In this document: one piece after another, positions 50,948 to 59,870 of the stretch | How positions within the stretch are numbered: the first letter of the stretch is position 1 | Layout of the letters: every line of letters begins with the position of its first letter | Assembly (NCBI GenBank): GCA_051001455.1 | Contig: JBPCNH010000023.1 | Span: 62,001 to 126,000, forward strand | DNA from: JBPCNH01 sp051001455 | Lineage (GTDB): Bacteria; Actinomycetota; CADDZG01; WHSQ01 | Direction: 5' to 3' | Length of the DNA: 64,000 bases | Translations under genes and position numbers: made by a program | Notes under the pieces: generated by a model | Databases searched by the model: none | Told to the model about the DNA's origin: nothing | The model's input: only the letters and a program-made list of their open reading frames with translations

Positions 50948-51787
50948 ATGTCTGATCACGGCGTACCGTCCCCGCCGGAGCCACCTCCTTCTTTCCTCGG
51001 AGGGGACCGCTTCGCGATCCTGAGTGAGATCGAGCCTTCGCGTCGTCCCGACATCGACCGGGTCCGCCGTCAGATCGATGTGCTGAAACCGGTGTGCGAC
51101 GCCTTCCTGGTCCCCGACAACCACCTCGGACGAGCCACAGTCTCGAGCGTTTCGGTAGCGCACGAGGTCGCTTACATGGGCGGCCGCTCGATCGCGTGTC
51201 TCAACGCCCGCGACCGGAACCTGCTGGGCTTCAGACGTGACCTCCTCACCGCGGCGGCATACGGGGTCGATCACTTCCTCTTCGTCTACGGCGATGCTCC
51301 GCGCGAAGGAAGACGGACCGAAGATCTAACGGTGAGAGGCATGATCGACGAGGTGCGTTCGTTCGGAACGGGAGCACTGTTCGAGGGTTACTCCGACTTC
51401 AAGATCGGCACCGTTTCGAAACCCGGGCGCGACCTTGCATGGCGAGTGCGCGCCGATTTCGTGTTCGTGCAGATCACCTATTCACTGGACAGGCTGATGC
51501 GCTGGCGAGAACAGCTCGACTTCACCGGGAAGATGTACGCGGGCGTATTGGTGCTGGCATCGTCCCGGATGGCGCGCCGCATCAACGCGGCGATACCCGA
51601 CATCCGCATCCCCGAGGCGATCATCGACAAGCTCGACGACGATCCCTCGGTCGGGGTCGACCTCGCCTGTCAGCAGATCGCCGACATCAAGGAGTCCGGC
51701 GCCTTCGACGGCGTCCATCTCGTACCGGTGGGTCGCTACCGGGAGATGGCCGCCCGATTGCAAGCCATCAACGGCCGGGCCACCTAG
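50948..51787 (+). CDS. metF: Methylenetetrahydrofolate reductase (MetF-like)
   Basis: The 279-residue product has the MetF barrel pattern: EIEPSRRPDIDRVRRQIDVL, DNHLGRATVSSV, and GVDHFLFVYGDAPREG, then MYAGVLVLASSRMARRI. It is shorter than E. coli MetF (296) and divergent, so it could be a related folate-linked oxidoreductase. It reduces methylene-THF to methyl-THF for methionine synthesis. It ends at a ten-pair terminator shared with the convergent RTX gene. Confidence 0.85.
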   Translation: MSDHGVPSPPEPPPSFLGGDRFAILSEIEPSRRPDIDRVRRQIDVLKPVCDAFLVPDNHLGRATVSSVSVAHEVAYMGGRSIACLNARDRNLLGFRRDLLTAAAYGVDHFLFVYGDAPREGRRTEDLTVRGMIDEVRSFGTGALFEGYSDFKIGTVSKPGRDLAWRVRADFVFVQITYSLDRLMRWREQLDFTGKMYAGVLVLASSRMARRINAAIPDIRIPEAIIDKLDDDPSVGVDLACQQIADIKESGAFDGVHLVPVGRYREMAARLQAINGRAT

Positions 51788-51865
51788 CCACGCCCAAGAC
51801 CACCTACGACGACCGGTTGATCCGCCCCGCCGCCGACGGACGCCAGATCACCCGTGAAAGAAAAA

Positions 51866-51890
51866 GGGACCGGGCACGAAGCCCGGTCCC
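51866..51890. terminator. Bidirectional hairpin between metF and an RTX gene
   Basis: GGGACCGGGC and GCCCGGTCCC form ten pairs around five bases, with A-rich sequence on the left side, which becomes T-rich for the minus-strand transcript. Confidence 0.8.
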
Positions 51891-51911
51891 CGTCGTTCCT
51901 AGCGCTTGACG

Positions 51912-54173
51912 TTAGGCACGATCTTCGCAGCTGAAGTAGCGGTTGTTACCGGCGCCGCCGAAGCAGGCGTCCGATCCACCGCCGCCGCGCAACGTGTCGT
52001 TCCCACGCCCACCGCGAAGGAGGTCATCGTCCTTCCCGCCGCGGATCTCATCGTGACCGCCTCCACCGGCGAGGGTGTCCATACCGCGGCCACCCCGGAT
52101 GTCGTCCCTGCCCGTGTGGCCTCGGATCGTGTCCCTGCCGCGCCCGCCGCGGATGGTGTCGTGACCCTTACCACCGCGGATGACGTCGAAGCCTCTGGAC
52201 CCGATCAGGAGGTCGTTGCCGGCATTACCGATGATGACGTCGTTCTGGAGACCACCATCGATGGTGTCGTCGCCATCGCCGCCCATGATGCTGTCCTTGC
52301 CGTCTCCACCGTCGATGTCGTCGTTGCCGGTGCCGCCGTCGATGTCGTCGTCGCCGTTGCCACCCTCGATGTCGTCGTCGCCGGCGTCACCATTGATGGT
52401 GTCGTCGCCATCGCCGCCGAGAAGGAGGTCGTTACCGCCGAGACCATTGATCTGGTCGTTGCCTCCGAGACCGCAGATGACGTCGCCGCCCTCCGTGCCG
52501 CTCAGCTGGTCGTCATCCGGCGTACCGACCACGTGGTTGCGCGGATCGGACTCGTGACCCGGACACTTCTCGCCGGAGGGAGTCGTGGTCTGGGTCGGCG
52601 TCGGTGTTGTGGTCTGGGTTGGCGTCGGTGTTGTGGTCTGGGTCGGCGTCGGAGTGAACTGCGGTTGCGGACAATCGCTGTTCTCCGGATCCACACCGGT
52701 CACGGCGCCGGGGTCTTGGCCCCACCCGATCGCCCCGCTAGCGTCCGGCTCGAAGGTGCAGTGCTGGTCGTTGTCATCGAGATCGGCCCACACCGTGAAC
52801 TGGGTCTCGCCCGCATCGAGGGAGCGGAGCTGGAAGCTAAAATCTCCCGTCTGGTTGGTTCCCCCCACGACGGTTGCCGTGCTGGGGACCGTCTCGATGT
52901 GCTTGATGTCGGGCGTGCCCGGCGGACGGTCGTGCGAGCCCTGCTGGTTCGCGCTCGTGAATGCCGGCGGCTCTCCCTCGCAGTTCATCCCCGGCTCGGC
53001 GCGGTGCGCGTTCTGGTCGGGTGCCTGCGTGCGGCTGGTGTTGTCGCCCGAGGTGTCGGAATCGTCGAAGAAGAGGTTGTCGGTGGGACCCGTCGCGTGC
53101 ACGTCGGTATTCACCCCGAAGACGGGCTGGCCGTGCTGGTCGAGCACGCGCGCGGTGATCACCTGGCTGCAGGGGAATACACCCGCGGGGTTGAGGTCCT
53201 GACGCTGGGTCTGTTGCTCCGGCCGCAGAGCGACGGCAGTGGGGACCTGCTCGTACCCCGTTGCCGCATGAGCATCACCCGCATCGATCCCATCATCCAG
53301 CGGATCGAGGAGCCCGAGGTCCGCCTCCCTCGCCACCGCAGCGACGGCGGTCACCGCGGTCGCTACACCGTCAGAGCCCAAAGTGCAGACGACGAAGAAC
53401 TGATTGACGTCGGCCGGCTTGTTAGCGCTTCCACAAGACGTCCACACGGGTTCGGTACCCACGGCGCTCATCGTGTAAAAGACGCGAACACTCCGGGTGC
53501 CAGCGCTGGTGCTCACGTTCAGCACCGCCCTGGTCCTCTGCGCATCGCCGGTGCCGGAGGAGTAGAAACCGACCCGGCCACCGTTGACCGGCGTAAGGAG
53601 CTCGACGGTCTGAGCCTGCGGCTCGGCGTCAATCGGAAGCGTGCGAGATTCTCCCTGGTTGTTGACCTCTATCTCGATCTGGTCCTGGCCTACCAGCGTC
53701 GTCCCGCTATAGAGGAGCGCTTCGAGCACGTAGTCGCCGTCGTCCGGAGGCGTGGTCCAGAAAAGCTCCCACGTGTCGGTACCCGGCACGCGGGTCGCCG
53801 CGCCGAGGGAGACGATGTTGGTGCCGTCGACATACCTGAACTCAACGAGGGGGCTGGCCGGAACGTCGTTCACCCACGCGACCAGATGGTAGGCGGCGTC
53901 GACGCCGTCGCCCCTCATCGAGATCTCGGTGCTGGTCTCCTCGTGTGGGTTGACCCACTCGATCGGCGAGGGAGGCGTCGTCGGGGAGGGGGAGGCTGTG
54001 GGGGAGGTCGTCTCCGTCGGTGTGGGCGAGGCGGTCTGGGCCGTGACCACGGCGGTCAGCGGACCCCCAATAGGGGTGGACGCGACCAGGAAGGCCAGGA
54101 GACCCAGGACTATGCCCAAGGCACCGCGTGCGGCCGATCGTTGGATATCGCGGGAGCTGTTTCTCTTTCTCAC
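51912..54173 (-). CDS. Secreted RTX (hemolysin-type) calcium-binding protein 1
   Basis: The 753-residue protein has a signal peptide, several beta-sandwich (Ig-like) segments, a TPTPTQTT linker repeated three times (24-base DNA units at 52585-52656), and a C-terminal block of 15 or more nonapeptide repeats of the GGxGxDxI type (GGNDQINGLGGNDLLLGG and so on). RTX repeats bind calcium and fold only outside the cell. GTG at 54173 with GGAGG six bases before is chosen. No export ABC genes are nearby. The opposite strand is also open for most of this length; that is only an echo of repeat composition. Confidence 0.85.
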   Translation of the reverse strand: MRKRNSSRDIQRSAARGALGIVLGLLAFLVASTPIGGPLTAVVTAQTASPTPTETTSPTASPSPTTPPSPIEWVNPHEETSTEISMRGDGVDAAYHLVAWVNDVPASPLVEFRYVDGTNIVSLGAATRVPGTDTWELFWTTPPDDGDYVLEALLYSGTTLVGQDQIEIEVNNQGESRTLPIDAEPQAQTVELLTPVNGGRVGFYSSGTGDAQRTRAVLNVSTSAGTRSVRVFYTMSAVGTEPVWTSCGSANKPADVNQFFVVCTLGSDGVATAVTAVAAVAREADLGLLDPLDDGIDAGDAHAATGYEQVPTAVALRPEQQTQRQDLNPAGVFPCSQVITARVLDQHGQPVFGVNTDVHATGPTDNLFFDDSDTSGDNTSRTQAPDQNAHRAEPGMNCEGEPPAFTSANQQGSHDRPPGTPDIKHIETVPSTATVVGGTNQTGDFSFQLRSLDAGETQFTVWADLDDNDQHCTFEPDASGAIGWGQDPGAVTGVDPENSDCPQPQFTPTPTQTTTPTPTQTTTPTPTQTTTPSGEKCPGHESDPRNHVVGTPDDDQLSGTEGGDVICGLGGNDQINGLGGNDLLLGGDGDDTINGDAGDDDIEGGNGDDDIDGGTGNDDIDGGDGKDSIMGGDGDDTIDGGLQNDVIIGNAGNDLLIGSRGFDVIRGGKGHDTIRGGRGRDTIRGHTGRDDIRGGRGMDTLAGGGGHDEIRGGKDDDLLRGGRGNDTLRGGGGSDACFGGAGNNRYFSCEDRA
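52585..52656. repeat. Three 24-bp tandem repeats encoding TPTPTQTT
   Basis: The unit beginning GTGGTCTGGGT occurs three times with single-base changes, encoding a proline/threonine linker inside RTX protein 1. Confidence 0.85.
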
Positions 54174-54337
54174 TACGCACCTCCGGAGAGCGGTTGCTTG
54201 CGGGGCGGCCGACACATCGAACAACTCATCGGTGAACCGACGGGCTCTCGCCCCCTCTACCTATAGCAACGTAGCAGAGGGTCGCGGGTTAGCCCGCAGG
54301 ATGGCCATACCCACATGAAAGGGCCCAAACACCAAGA

Positions 54338-54357
54338 AACGGCGCCGAAGCGCCGTT
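54338..54357 (-). terminator. Hairpin terminator of whiB
   Basis: AACGGCGC and GCGCCGTT pair around CGAA; on the minus strand TTTCTTGG follows. Confidence 0.65.
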
Positions 54358-54379
54358 CCTCGTGTCGCGCTGGATGATC

Positions 54380-54664
54380 CTAGGAGGCCCTGCGGGCCCG
54401 GGCGCGCCGGCGCTTGAGCGAGGCGCGCTCCTTGGCCGTCAGGCCGCCCCAGATCCCATACTTCTGGTTGGTCTCCATGGCGAACTCGAGGCACGGCTCG
54501 AGCACCGGGCAGGTCTTGCAGATCGCCTTGGCCCGGGTCTCACGACCCTGCTTCTCGAGCTCACTCTCGCCCTCGTCACCGAAGAAAACGATGTTGTCGT
54601 AACCGCGGCAGAGGCCTTGCTCCTGCCACTCCTCGATGCTGCCGAAGGTGTCCATCAGGGACAC
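54380..54664 (-). CDS. WhiB family iron-sulfur regulator
   Basis: The 94-residue protein has the four WhiB cysteines C19, C49, C52 and C58, the GIWGG turn at 70-74 and a basic end (KRRRARARR) for DNA binding. WhiB proteins hold a [4Fe-4S] cluster and regulate division or redox genes; they occur only in Actinobacteria and their phages, which fixes the phylum. The start GTG 54664 is eight bases after AGGAG; ATG 54652 is another option. Confidence 0.93.
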   Translation of the reverse strand: MSLMDTFGSIEEWQEQGLCRGYDNIVFFGDEGESELEKQGRETRAKAICKTCPVLEPCLEFAMETNQKYGIWGGLTAKERASLKRRRARARRAS

Positions 54665-54921
54665 TGTCATCACTCCTCGTCAAGGCGCTCTCAGGCGCCG
54701 CTAGCGGTCCTGGCTCTATCTCTGTCCCCCCGCTTGCTATTGCAAACGGCCCGAGCGAGATGGATATTCCACCTCGACGGGCGCCGCCGTCCGCTGTCCG
54801 AACGGGCGAAGGGCTCGCTAGGTTGCCAGGGATCGAGAGAATTTTCAAGAGAGCAAGCAAGATCGGTCCCGGGAATCGCGGAAACAGCTTTCTTCGGCAG
54901 ACCGTGCCGGCGGCAAGAGCC

Positions 54922-55401
54922 TTAAGGCGCCAGCGTCCAGGTCCGCTCGAGAAGCGCCTCCCTCAGGGGACAAGGCTCCTCCGATGCGGCGAGCTCGATA
55001 GACGTCTCGGTCAGGCTGTAGCGATAGACCGCGGCGGCATCACCTTCCCCGGTCAACCGCTCCTCGGCGTCGTTGAAGCAGTTGAAGGCCCCGGCCGGTG
55101 CGGGGGTGGCGCTGATCCGCAGGCCCTCGTCGGCCACATCGAAAGCCTCGGTGAAGCGGAAGTCCTCGTGGCTGAGGGTGTAACTACCGGCATCCATCTC
55201 GAGCCTCCACGTCCCCGCCCAATACGGCGGCACATTATCGAGCTCCCGGAGCTCCTGCTTGGAGATCTTGCCGGTGAAGGTGCCGGTGATCTCGACCGGC
55301 GTGGGCGAGACAGCGTCCGGCGCCGGGTCCTCCGAGCAACCCGCGGACACCAGGAGCACGACGAGGATGGCAAGCAACCAGCGCGCGATCGGAAAGTTCA
55401 T
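54922..55401 (-). CDS. Hypothetical lipoprotein
   Basis: The 159-residue protein has a lipoprotein signal (LLVSAGC, C22) and an extracytoplasmic beta-rich domain with two cysteines (NCFND, CPLRE). I recognise no family. It is followed by the secreted metalloprotease gene in the same direction 46 bases away on its upstream side, so both may be transcribed together. Confidence 0.7.
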   Translation of the reverse strand: MNFPIARWLLAILVVLLVSAGCSEDPAPDAVSPTPVEITGTFTGKISKQELRELDNVPPYWAGTWRLEMDAGSYTLSHEDFRFTEAFDVADEGLRISATPAPAGAFNCFNDAEERLTGEGDAAAVYRYSLTETSIELAASEEPCPLREALLERTWTLAP

Positions 55402-55447
55402 CGCCAGATGCTCTCACGGCATCGCAACATGCACGTGACGCTATCGC

Positions 55448-57280
55448 TCAGTCCGAGACCTCGACCGTCTTCGTGCCGCTCGTGCCCGGCCGGTGGTCTT
55501 CGTCGAGCGTGGAGGTCATGCGCGCCCGCACCTCCCAGAAGCCGCGCTCCGGCAGGGTGAAGCTCCCCCCGTAGGTCCCATCGGGCTCAAGAGTCACCTC
55601 GGCTCCGAGCAACCACTCGCTCCGAGCCGGACGGCGATACTCGAGAACGATCGGCGCGCCGGCATGTACCGGCGTCACGGTTCCGGTCACCTCGATGTCG
55701 TCGCCGAGCGCAACCTGCTCGGCCACGTCGATCGCGACGAGCGGCTTCACGGCGTTGAACCGGGACGCGGTCGTCGCAGCCGGAAGCAACGGATCGACGA
55801 GTTTCGCCACGTAGGACGCCGACTCCTCAGGTGACAACGAGATCGACCACCTGCCCTCGTCGTCGGTAACGAGCGAGTGCGTGGTCGTCGAACCGTCCGT
55901 CAAGGTCTCGGCCAGCTCGACCCGTGCGAAGGGAGCGGGACGGCCGGCGCAAGATGCCGTTCCCTGCACCCGGATCGATGTGCCGAACTCGACGCTCGAT
56001 GGGACCGACGACGTGACGTCCGCGTTCCAGGCGTGGCTTCGCATCAACGAATAGGCGATCGTCGCCGGCTCTGAGAGCGAGGTGTTACCGAGTGCCACGA
56101 TCAGCCGCGGCACCGTCCGTCGCGAGAACGCGACGTCGGCCTGCGCCACACCGTCGGAGCCGAAGACCAACGGCGTAATCCGCTCAGGCTCGCCGCGGGG
56201 CTTGACCGAGACGAAGCCGGTGGCTCCTGCGGGACCCGTCGCGGTGAGCGTCGCCTCGTGCGGACCGCGCCGCGTCGGCTTCAGGCGGGCGTACGCGCTG
56301 CCGAAGGGCGTCAGGTTCCCCCCGCCGGCCACCAAGCGGCAGGTCTGGCGCGACACCTTGGTGTCGGTGGGGTAGGCCGGCCACGGCTCCGTCACCGCGG
56401 CGCGGTACGCATCGCCTTCGGAGAAATGTCCCAGCCGGAGCCGCCACAGCATGAACTCGTTCCAGGACTCGGACAAGGTGAACCCACGCCCTTGTAGCCA
56501 CGACTCGACGGCGGCCATCGAAGAGACCTCGGATCCCGTTCCCGACGCCCACCCGGCGGCCATCTGCTCCCACAGCGCCCGCACTACGTCGGGGCGGCCG
56601 GCGTCGTAGCGCTCGCTCAGGAACTCGAGGAACAGGAACGCCCCGTACTCCCCGACGCCGGGCAACGACGTGAAGCCCTGTTCGGGATGGGGGACGAAAT
56701 CGTTCAACGTGAAGAGAGGCGTGTTCGCGGCGTCGTCGAGACGCTCCTCGATCCACGCCGAGCTCGCTTCCGTGAACCAGTAGTCGGCCCGGTAGTCGTA
56801 GCCGTACTGCACGGCATGGAAATACTCGTGTACCGCGAGCGCCGCTATCGCGACATCGGGAGCGGTGCTGGCGAGACGCTCGGGTGGGATCACCATGTAC
56901 GACGAGCGCGAGCGCGAATCCCCCGGAGCCACCCGCACGAACCCTTGGCCGAACGCCCGCGCTATGTAAACGGGATAGAGACCCTCGTTCGGGGGAGGCT
57001 TGTATCCCAGCTCGCCCACGATCAGCGCGCGCCCTCGCTCGAGAGCTGCACCGAGGCGCTCCACCGAGTCCGGCACGCCGTCGAGGTCCGCGTCGGTCTG
57101 CTCGGGGGCGTCGGGGTCGTTCGCGTCGCGACTGAAAGTGATCGAGAAGTGCTCGGTCTCGTAGGAAGCGTCCTCGGCCGAGGCGCGCTCGGACGGCACG
57201 ACGAGGGCCCCCGCGGTCAGCAGAGCGACCGCGATCAGAAGACGGGCTAAGGACGACGCTTTAGGGCTGGACGTACACAC
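55448..57280 (-). CDS. Secreted zinc metalloprotease-like protein (MXAN_6640 type)
   Basis: The 610-residue protein has a signal peptide, a calcium-loop-like DADLDGVPDSVE (about 63-74), and the zinc motif HEYFH at 151-155 with YDYRADYWFTEASSAW after it, as in the MXAN_6640 family of putative metalloproteases. The C-terminal half has beta-sandwich domains. GTG 57280 is chosen with GGAGGGGG upstream. It would act outside the cell; substrates unknown. Confidence 0.82.
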   Translation of the reverse strand: MCTSSPKASSLARLLIAVALLTAGALVVPSERASAEDASYETEHFSITFSRDANDPDAPEQTDADLDGVPDSVERLGAALERGRALIVGELGYKPPPNEGLYPVYIARAFGQGFVRVAPGDSRSRSSYMVIPPERLASTAPDVAIAALAVHEYFHAVQYGYDYRADYWFTEASSAWIEERLDDAANTPLFTLNDFVPHPEQGFTSLPGVGEYGAFLFLEFLSERYDAGRPDVVRALWEQMAAGWASGTGSEVSSMAAVESWLQGRGFTLSESWNEFMLWRLRLGHFSEGDAYRAAVTEPWPAYPTDTKVSRQTCRLVAGGGNLTPFGSAYARLKPTRRGPHEATLTATGPAGATGFVSVKPRGEPERITPLVFGSDGVAQADVAFSRRTVPRLIVALGNTSLSEPATIAYSLMRSHAWNADVTSSVPSSVEFGTSIRVQGTASCAGRPAPFARVELAETLTDGSTTTHSLVTDDEGRWSISLSPEESASYVAKLVDPLLPAATTASRFNAVKPLVAIDVAEQVALGDDIEVTGTVTPVHAGAPIVLEYRRPARSEWLLGAEVTLEPDGTYGGSFTLPERGFWEVRARMTSTLDEDHRPGTSGTKTVEVSD

Positions 57281-57379
57281 TCCGGGACCCCCTCCAGGAT
57301 CAGACGTATCCAAAGAATCCTAGACAAAGAACGCTCCGGCGGGAAGGGCAGATCACTTTCTAGATCAGAACCAGCCGAA

Positions 57380-57410
57380 AGAGGGGGCCGGTCTCTCGAC
57401 CGGCCCCTCT
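57380..57410 (-). terminator. Hairpin terminator of RTX gene 2
   Basis: AGAGGGGGCCGGTC and GACCGGCCCCTCT pair with one bulge. The same hairpin, nearly base for base, follows the RTX paralogue at 61039. Confidence 0.75.
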
Positions 57411-57450
57411 GCAATGCTCCTTGTGTGACCCTCATGGAGAGGGCAGGAGG

Positions 57451-59517
57451 CTACCTTCTTTCGCAGTTCTTGACGGTGTCGTTGCCTCTACCCGGACGAC
57501 AGGTGTCGGTACCTGCCCCGCCGTTCAAGAGGTCGTCACCGGTGAAGCCCCTCAGCGTGTCGTGACCACGACCACCCCGGAGGATGTCATTGCCGCGGCC
57601 GCCCTGAAGGGTGTCCTTGCCGCGACCACCACGGATGGTGTCCCAGCCGGAGTTGCCGCGCAGCGTGTCGTTGCCGCCGCCACCGATGATGACGTCGTTC
57701 TTGTTGCCACCATCGATCGTGTCGTCGTCGGCGCCACCACGCAGGGTGTCCTTGCCGCCACCACCATCGATGATGTCGTCGCCCTGATTACCGACCACTA
57801 GGTCCTTGCCGGCTCCGGCAGTAATGACGTCATTTCCGCCGAGACCACAGATGATGTCGTCGCCATCGGTCCCGATGAGGACGTCGTTACCGGGCGAACC
57901 GACGATGACCTGTCCACCCACGGCGTTGTTGGTGCGGGTGTTAAAGCCGAAGCCCTGACACGGGCCACCGGTGGGACCACCCGGGTCCGGGTCCGGGTTC
58001 GGGCTCTCGGTGGGATCGGTCGGCGATTCGCAACCCGGGTCGTCCGGGTGGTCGATCAACCCGTCGCCATCGTTGTCGATGCCGTCCTGGCACTGTGCGG
58101 GCGGAGGTGGTGCACCGGGCTCGACCCAGTTCTTCAGAACCGTCTCGGCACAGTTACCGGCAGGATCGCCAGCCTGGGGCTGGTCGGCAGGCTCCTGACA
58201 TTCACCGGTCGTCTGGTTGCCCGGGGTGCCCTGGTTCTCATCCGTGATCGTTCCGGTGATCTCCTGGGTGCCCTCTTCGTTCTGCTGGGCGGTCGCCGTA
58301 GCGGTCGCCTGACCGGTGCCGTCGGTCACGTCGGTGGTCGTCGACTGGTTGTTCTGGAAACGACCGGGACCGGTCTCGGTGAAGGTCACGGTGGTACCGG
58401 AGACGGGGTTGCCCTCGCGGTCGGTGACCGTGCACGTCACCAGGTGATTCTCGTCACCGGGGTCGTTGGTCGCGGTCTTCGGCGTGCAGTCGATGTTACG
58501 GGCACCGAACGTCCACGCTTTCTGGATCTCGTCCTGAGGCTCGCCCGCATCGGGATCGTTGTCGGCGTCCTGGTCCACGAAGGCCACGATCGTGTCGGTG
58601 CCGACCTCGTCGAACTCGAGGTCGTCGCCCTCGTCGTAGGAACACTCGACCTCACCGATGGTGCCGGCGGGTGCGGTGCCGGTCTCGCCGGTGGTGGTCG
58701 TCCCACAGTTACCGGTCACGGGCTGGTTGCCCGGAATCAAGGAGTTGTCCGCGTTCGGACCGGCAGTGACCTCGAACTGCACTGCCACGTCACCGACGGG
58801 GTCGCCGGCTGCGTTGGTCGCCGTGCACATGAACGTGTGGGTCGTGTCGCCCGCATCGAGGTTGTTCGACGCGAACTCAGGCTCGCAGTCGAGAACAGCG
58901 ACGCCTGCGGCGCCACCTGCGGTCCAGGTCTTCAGCACGTCATCCTGAGGCTCGCAGTTGTCCGGCAGGTTGTTGGTGTTCTCTGCAGGCGTACATGCGG
59001 GATTCTGAGCTTCCGCGTATGCAGTTACAACCATCGTGCCGGCTGTGTCCGAGCGGATACCGAAGATGACTTCACCTTCGGCGTCGGCGACGAACTCACC
59101 GTGGAGCGTGGCGCAGTCCTGGTTGGGATTGGCGAGGTTCGCATCGGTGGGGCACTCGTCACCCTGAGCGGCAACGGCTCCGCCGGGAACCGGGTTCGAA
59201 GGCTCCTGGCCCGTTGTCGGCTCACAGAACTCGAGCGTGGGGTCGTTCGCCGGCACCGCATCTTCCGCGAACACCTGCTCGGCGAGAACGTCGATCGTCT
59301 CTCCCTCGGCGGGATCGACGTCGTCGTCGGTCAAGGTCACGATGAACGCGTTACACGTCCCGGTCGCGGCTTGATCCTGCTCGGGCTCGAGATCGACCAC
59401 AGCTACGGGCTCGGCTCCATGCGTTGCGAAGGCGGCTCCTGCCAGAGGTACTGCCAGGGCCAACATCACCATCAGCGCCGTTAGAAAGGCTAATGGGCTA
59501 GTGAATCTATTTTTCAA
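57451..59517 (-). CDS. Secreted RTX calcium-binding protein 2
   Basis: The 688-residue protein has a signal peptide, Ig-like segments with paired cysteines, QCQDGIDNDGDGLIDHPDD (a metal-binding loop), and about 12 GGxGxD repeats at the C-terminus ending in a cysteine pair (DTCRPGRGNDTVKNC). It starts with TTG six bases after AGGAGG. The last 220 residues are almost the same as those of RTX protein 3, including the terminator beyond the stop. Confidence 0.85.
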   Translation of the reverse strand: MKNRFTSPLAFLTALMVMLALAVPLAGAAFATHGAEPVAVVDLEPEQDQAATGTCNAFIVTLTDDDVDPAEGETIDVLAEQVFAEDAVPANDPTLEFCEPTTGQEPSNPVPGGAVAAQGDECPTDANLANPNQDCATLHGEFVADAEGEVIFGIRSDTAGTMVVTAYAEAQNPACTPAENTNNLPDNCEPQDDVLKTWTAGGAAGVAVLDCEPEFASNNLDAGDTTHTFMCTATNAAGDPVGDVAVQFEVTAGPNADNSLIPGNQPVTGNCGTTTTGETGTAPAGTIGEVECSYDEGDDLEFDEVGTDTIVAFVDQDADNDPDAGEPQDEIQKAWTFGARNIDCTPKTATNDPGDENHLVTCTVTDREGNPVSGTTVTFTETGPGRFQNNQSTTTDVTDGTGQATATATAQQNEEGTQEITGTITDENQGTPGNQTTGECQEPADQPQAGDPAGNCAETVLKNWVEPGAPPPPAQCQDGIDNDGDGLIDHPDDPGCESPTDPTESPNPDPDPGGPTGGPCQGFGFNTRTNNAVGGQVIVGSPGNDVLIGTDGDDIICGLGGNDVITAGAGKDLVVGNQGDDIIDGGGGKDTLRGGADDDTIDGGNKNDVIIGGGGNDTLRGNSGWDTIRGGRGKDTLQGGRGNDILRGGRGHDTLRGFTGDDLLNGGAGTDTCRPGRGNDTVKNCERR

Positions 59518-59720
59518 AACTTACCTCCTGGTAAACGATCGTTCATGGATAGATCTGACGGAATGTGACGGCGTCCGCCCGTCGTTCCTACGGTTAGCGC
59601 AATGCTCGGCTCAAGTCTCCGAGACCCCTCCTTTCGAGCTTTCCCCTCCGATAGTCGCCGGGGCGCAACTCCGGCTCCATAGTGACTAACGCCCATAGGC
59701 ATCATTAGTTGCTTGACTTG
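59518..59720 (-). promoter_or_regulatory. Conserved 5' leader of RTX gene 2 (possible structured RNA)
   Basis: On the minus strand this leader shares three blocks with the leader at 63541: GAGCCGG near the 5' end, GAAAGGAGGGGTCTCGGAG with a hairpin (CTCGG/CCGAG), and GGGCGGACGCCGTCA before the ribosome site. It matches no riboswitch I know. 59721-59870 continues without a gene. Confidence 0.5.
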
Positions 59721-59870
59721 TGCCACGGACCCTTGACTTCCGGTCGAGATTGTGGCAAAGAAGCGCGACGTGGACATCTGCGACCCGACCGAGGACCCAC
59801 GTGTCTCAGCGACCCTAGACCACTTTCGCGGTGCCGCGAACGACAGAACCACGTAGGAGCGGTCCCAGCG

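Noticed and set aside
52000..52500. Regular repeats resembling a CRISPR array
   Set aside because: The periodicity is 27 bases and in frame, encoding RTX nonapeptides; there are no unique spacers or cas genes.
51906..54266. 786-codon open frame opposite to RTX gene 1
   Set aside because: It mirrors the GGxGxD repeats in reverse and has no family features; the minus strand has signal peptide, ribosome site and domains.
58048..59484. Long open frame opposite to RTX gene 2
   Set aside because: Same reason: antisense of a valine/aspartate/glycine-rich gene; no domain or binding site.
59518..59720. Known riboswitch (c-di-GMP, c-di-AMP, cobalamin) in the RTX leader
   Set aside because: None of the consensus cores of these classes could be found; left as an unclassified conserved leader.
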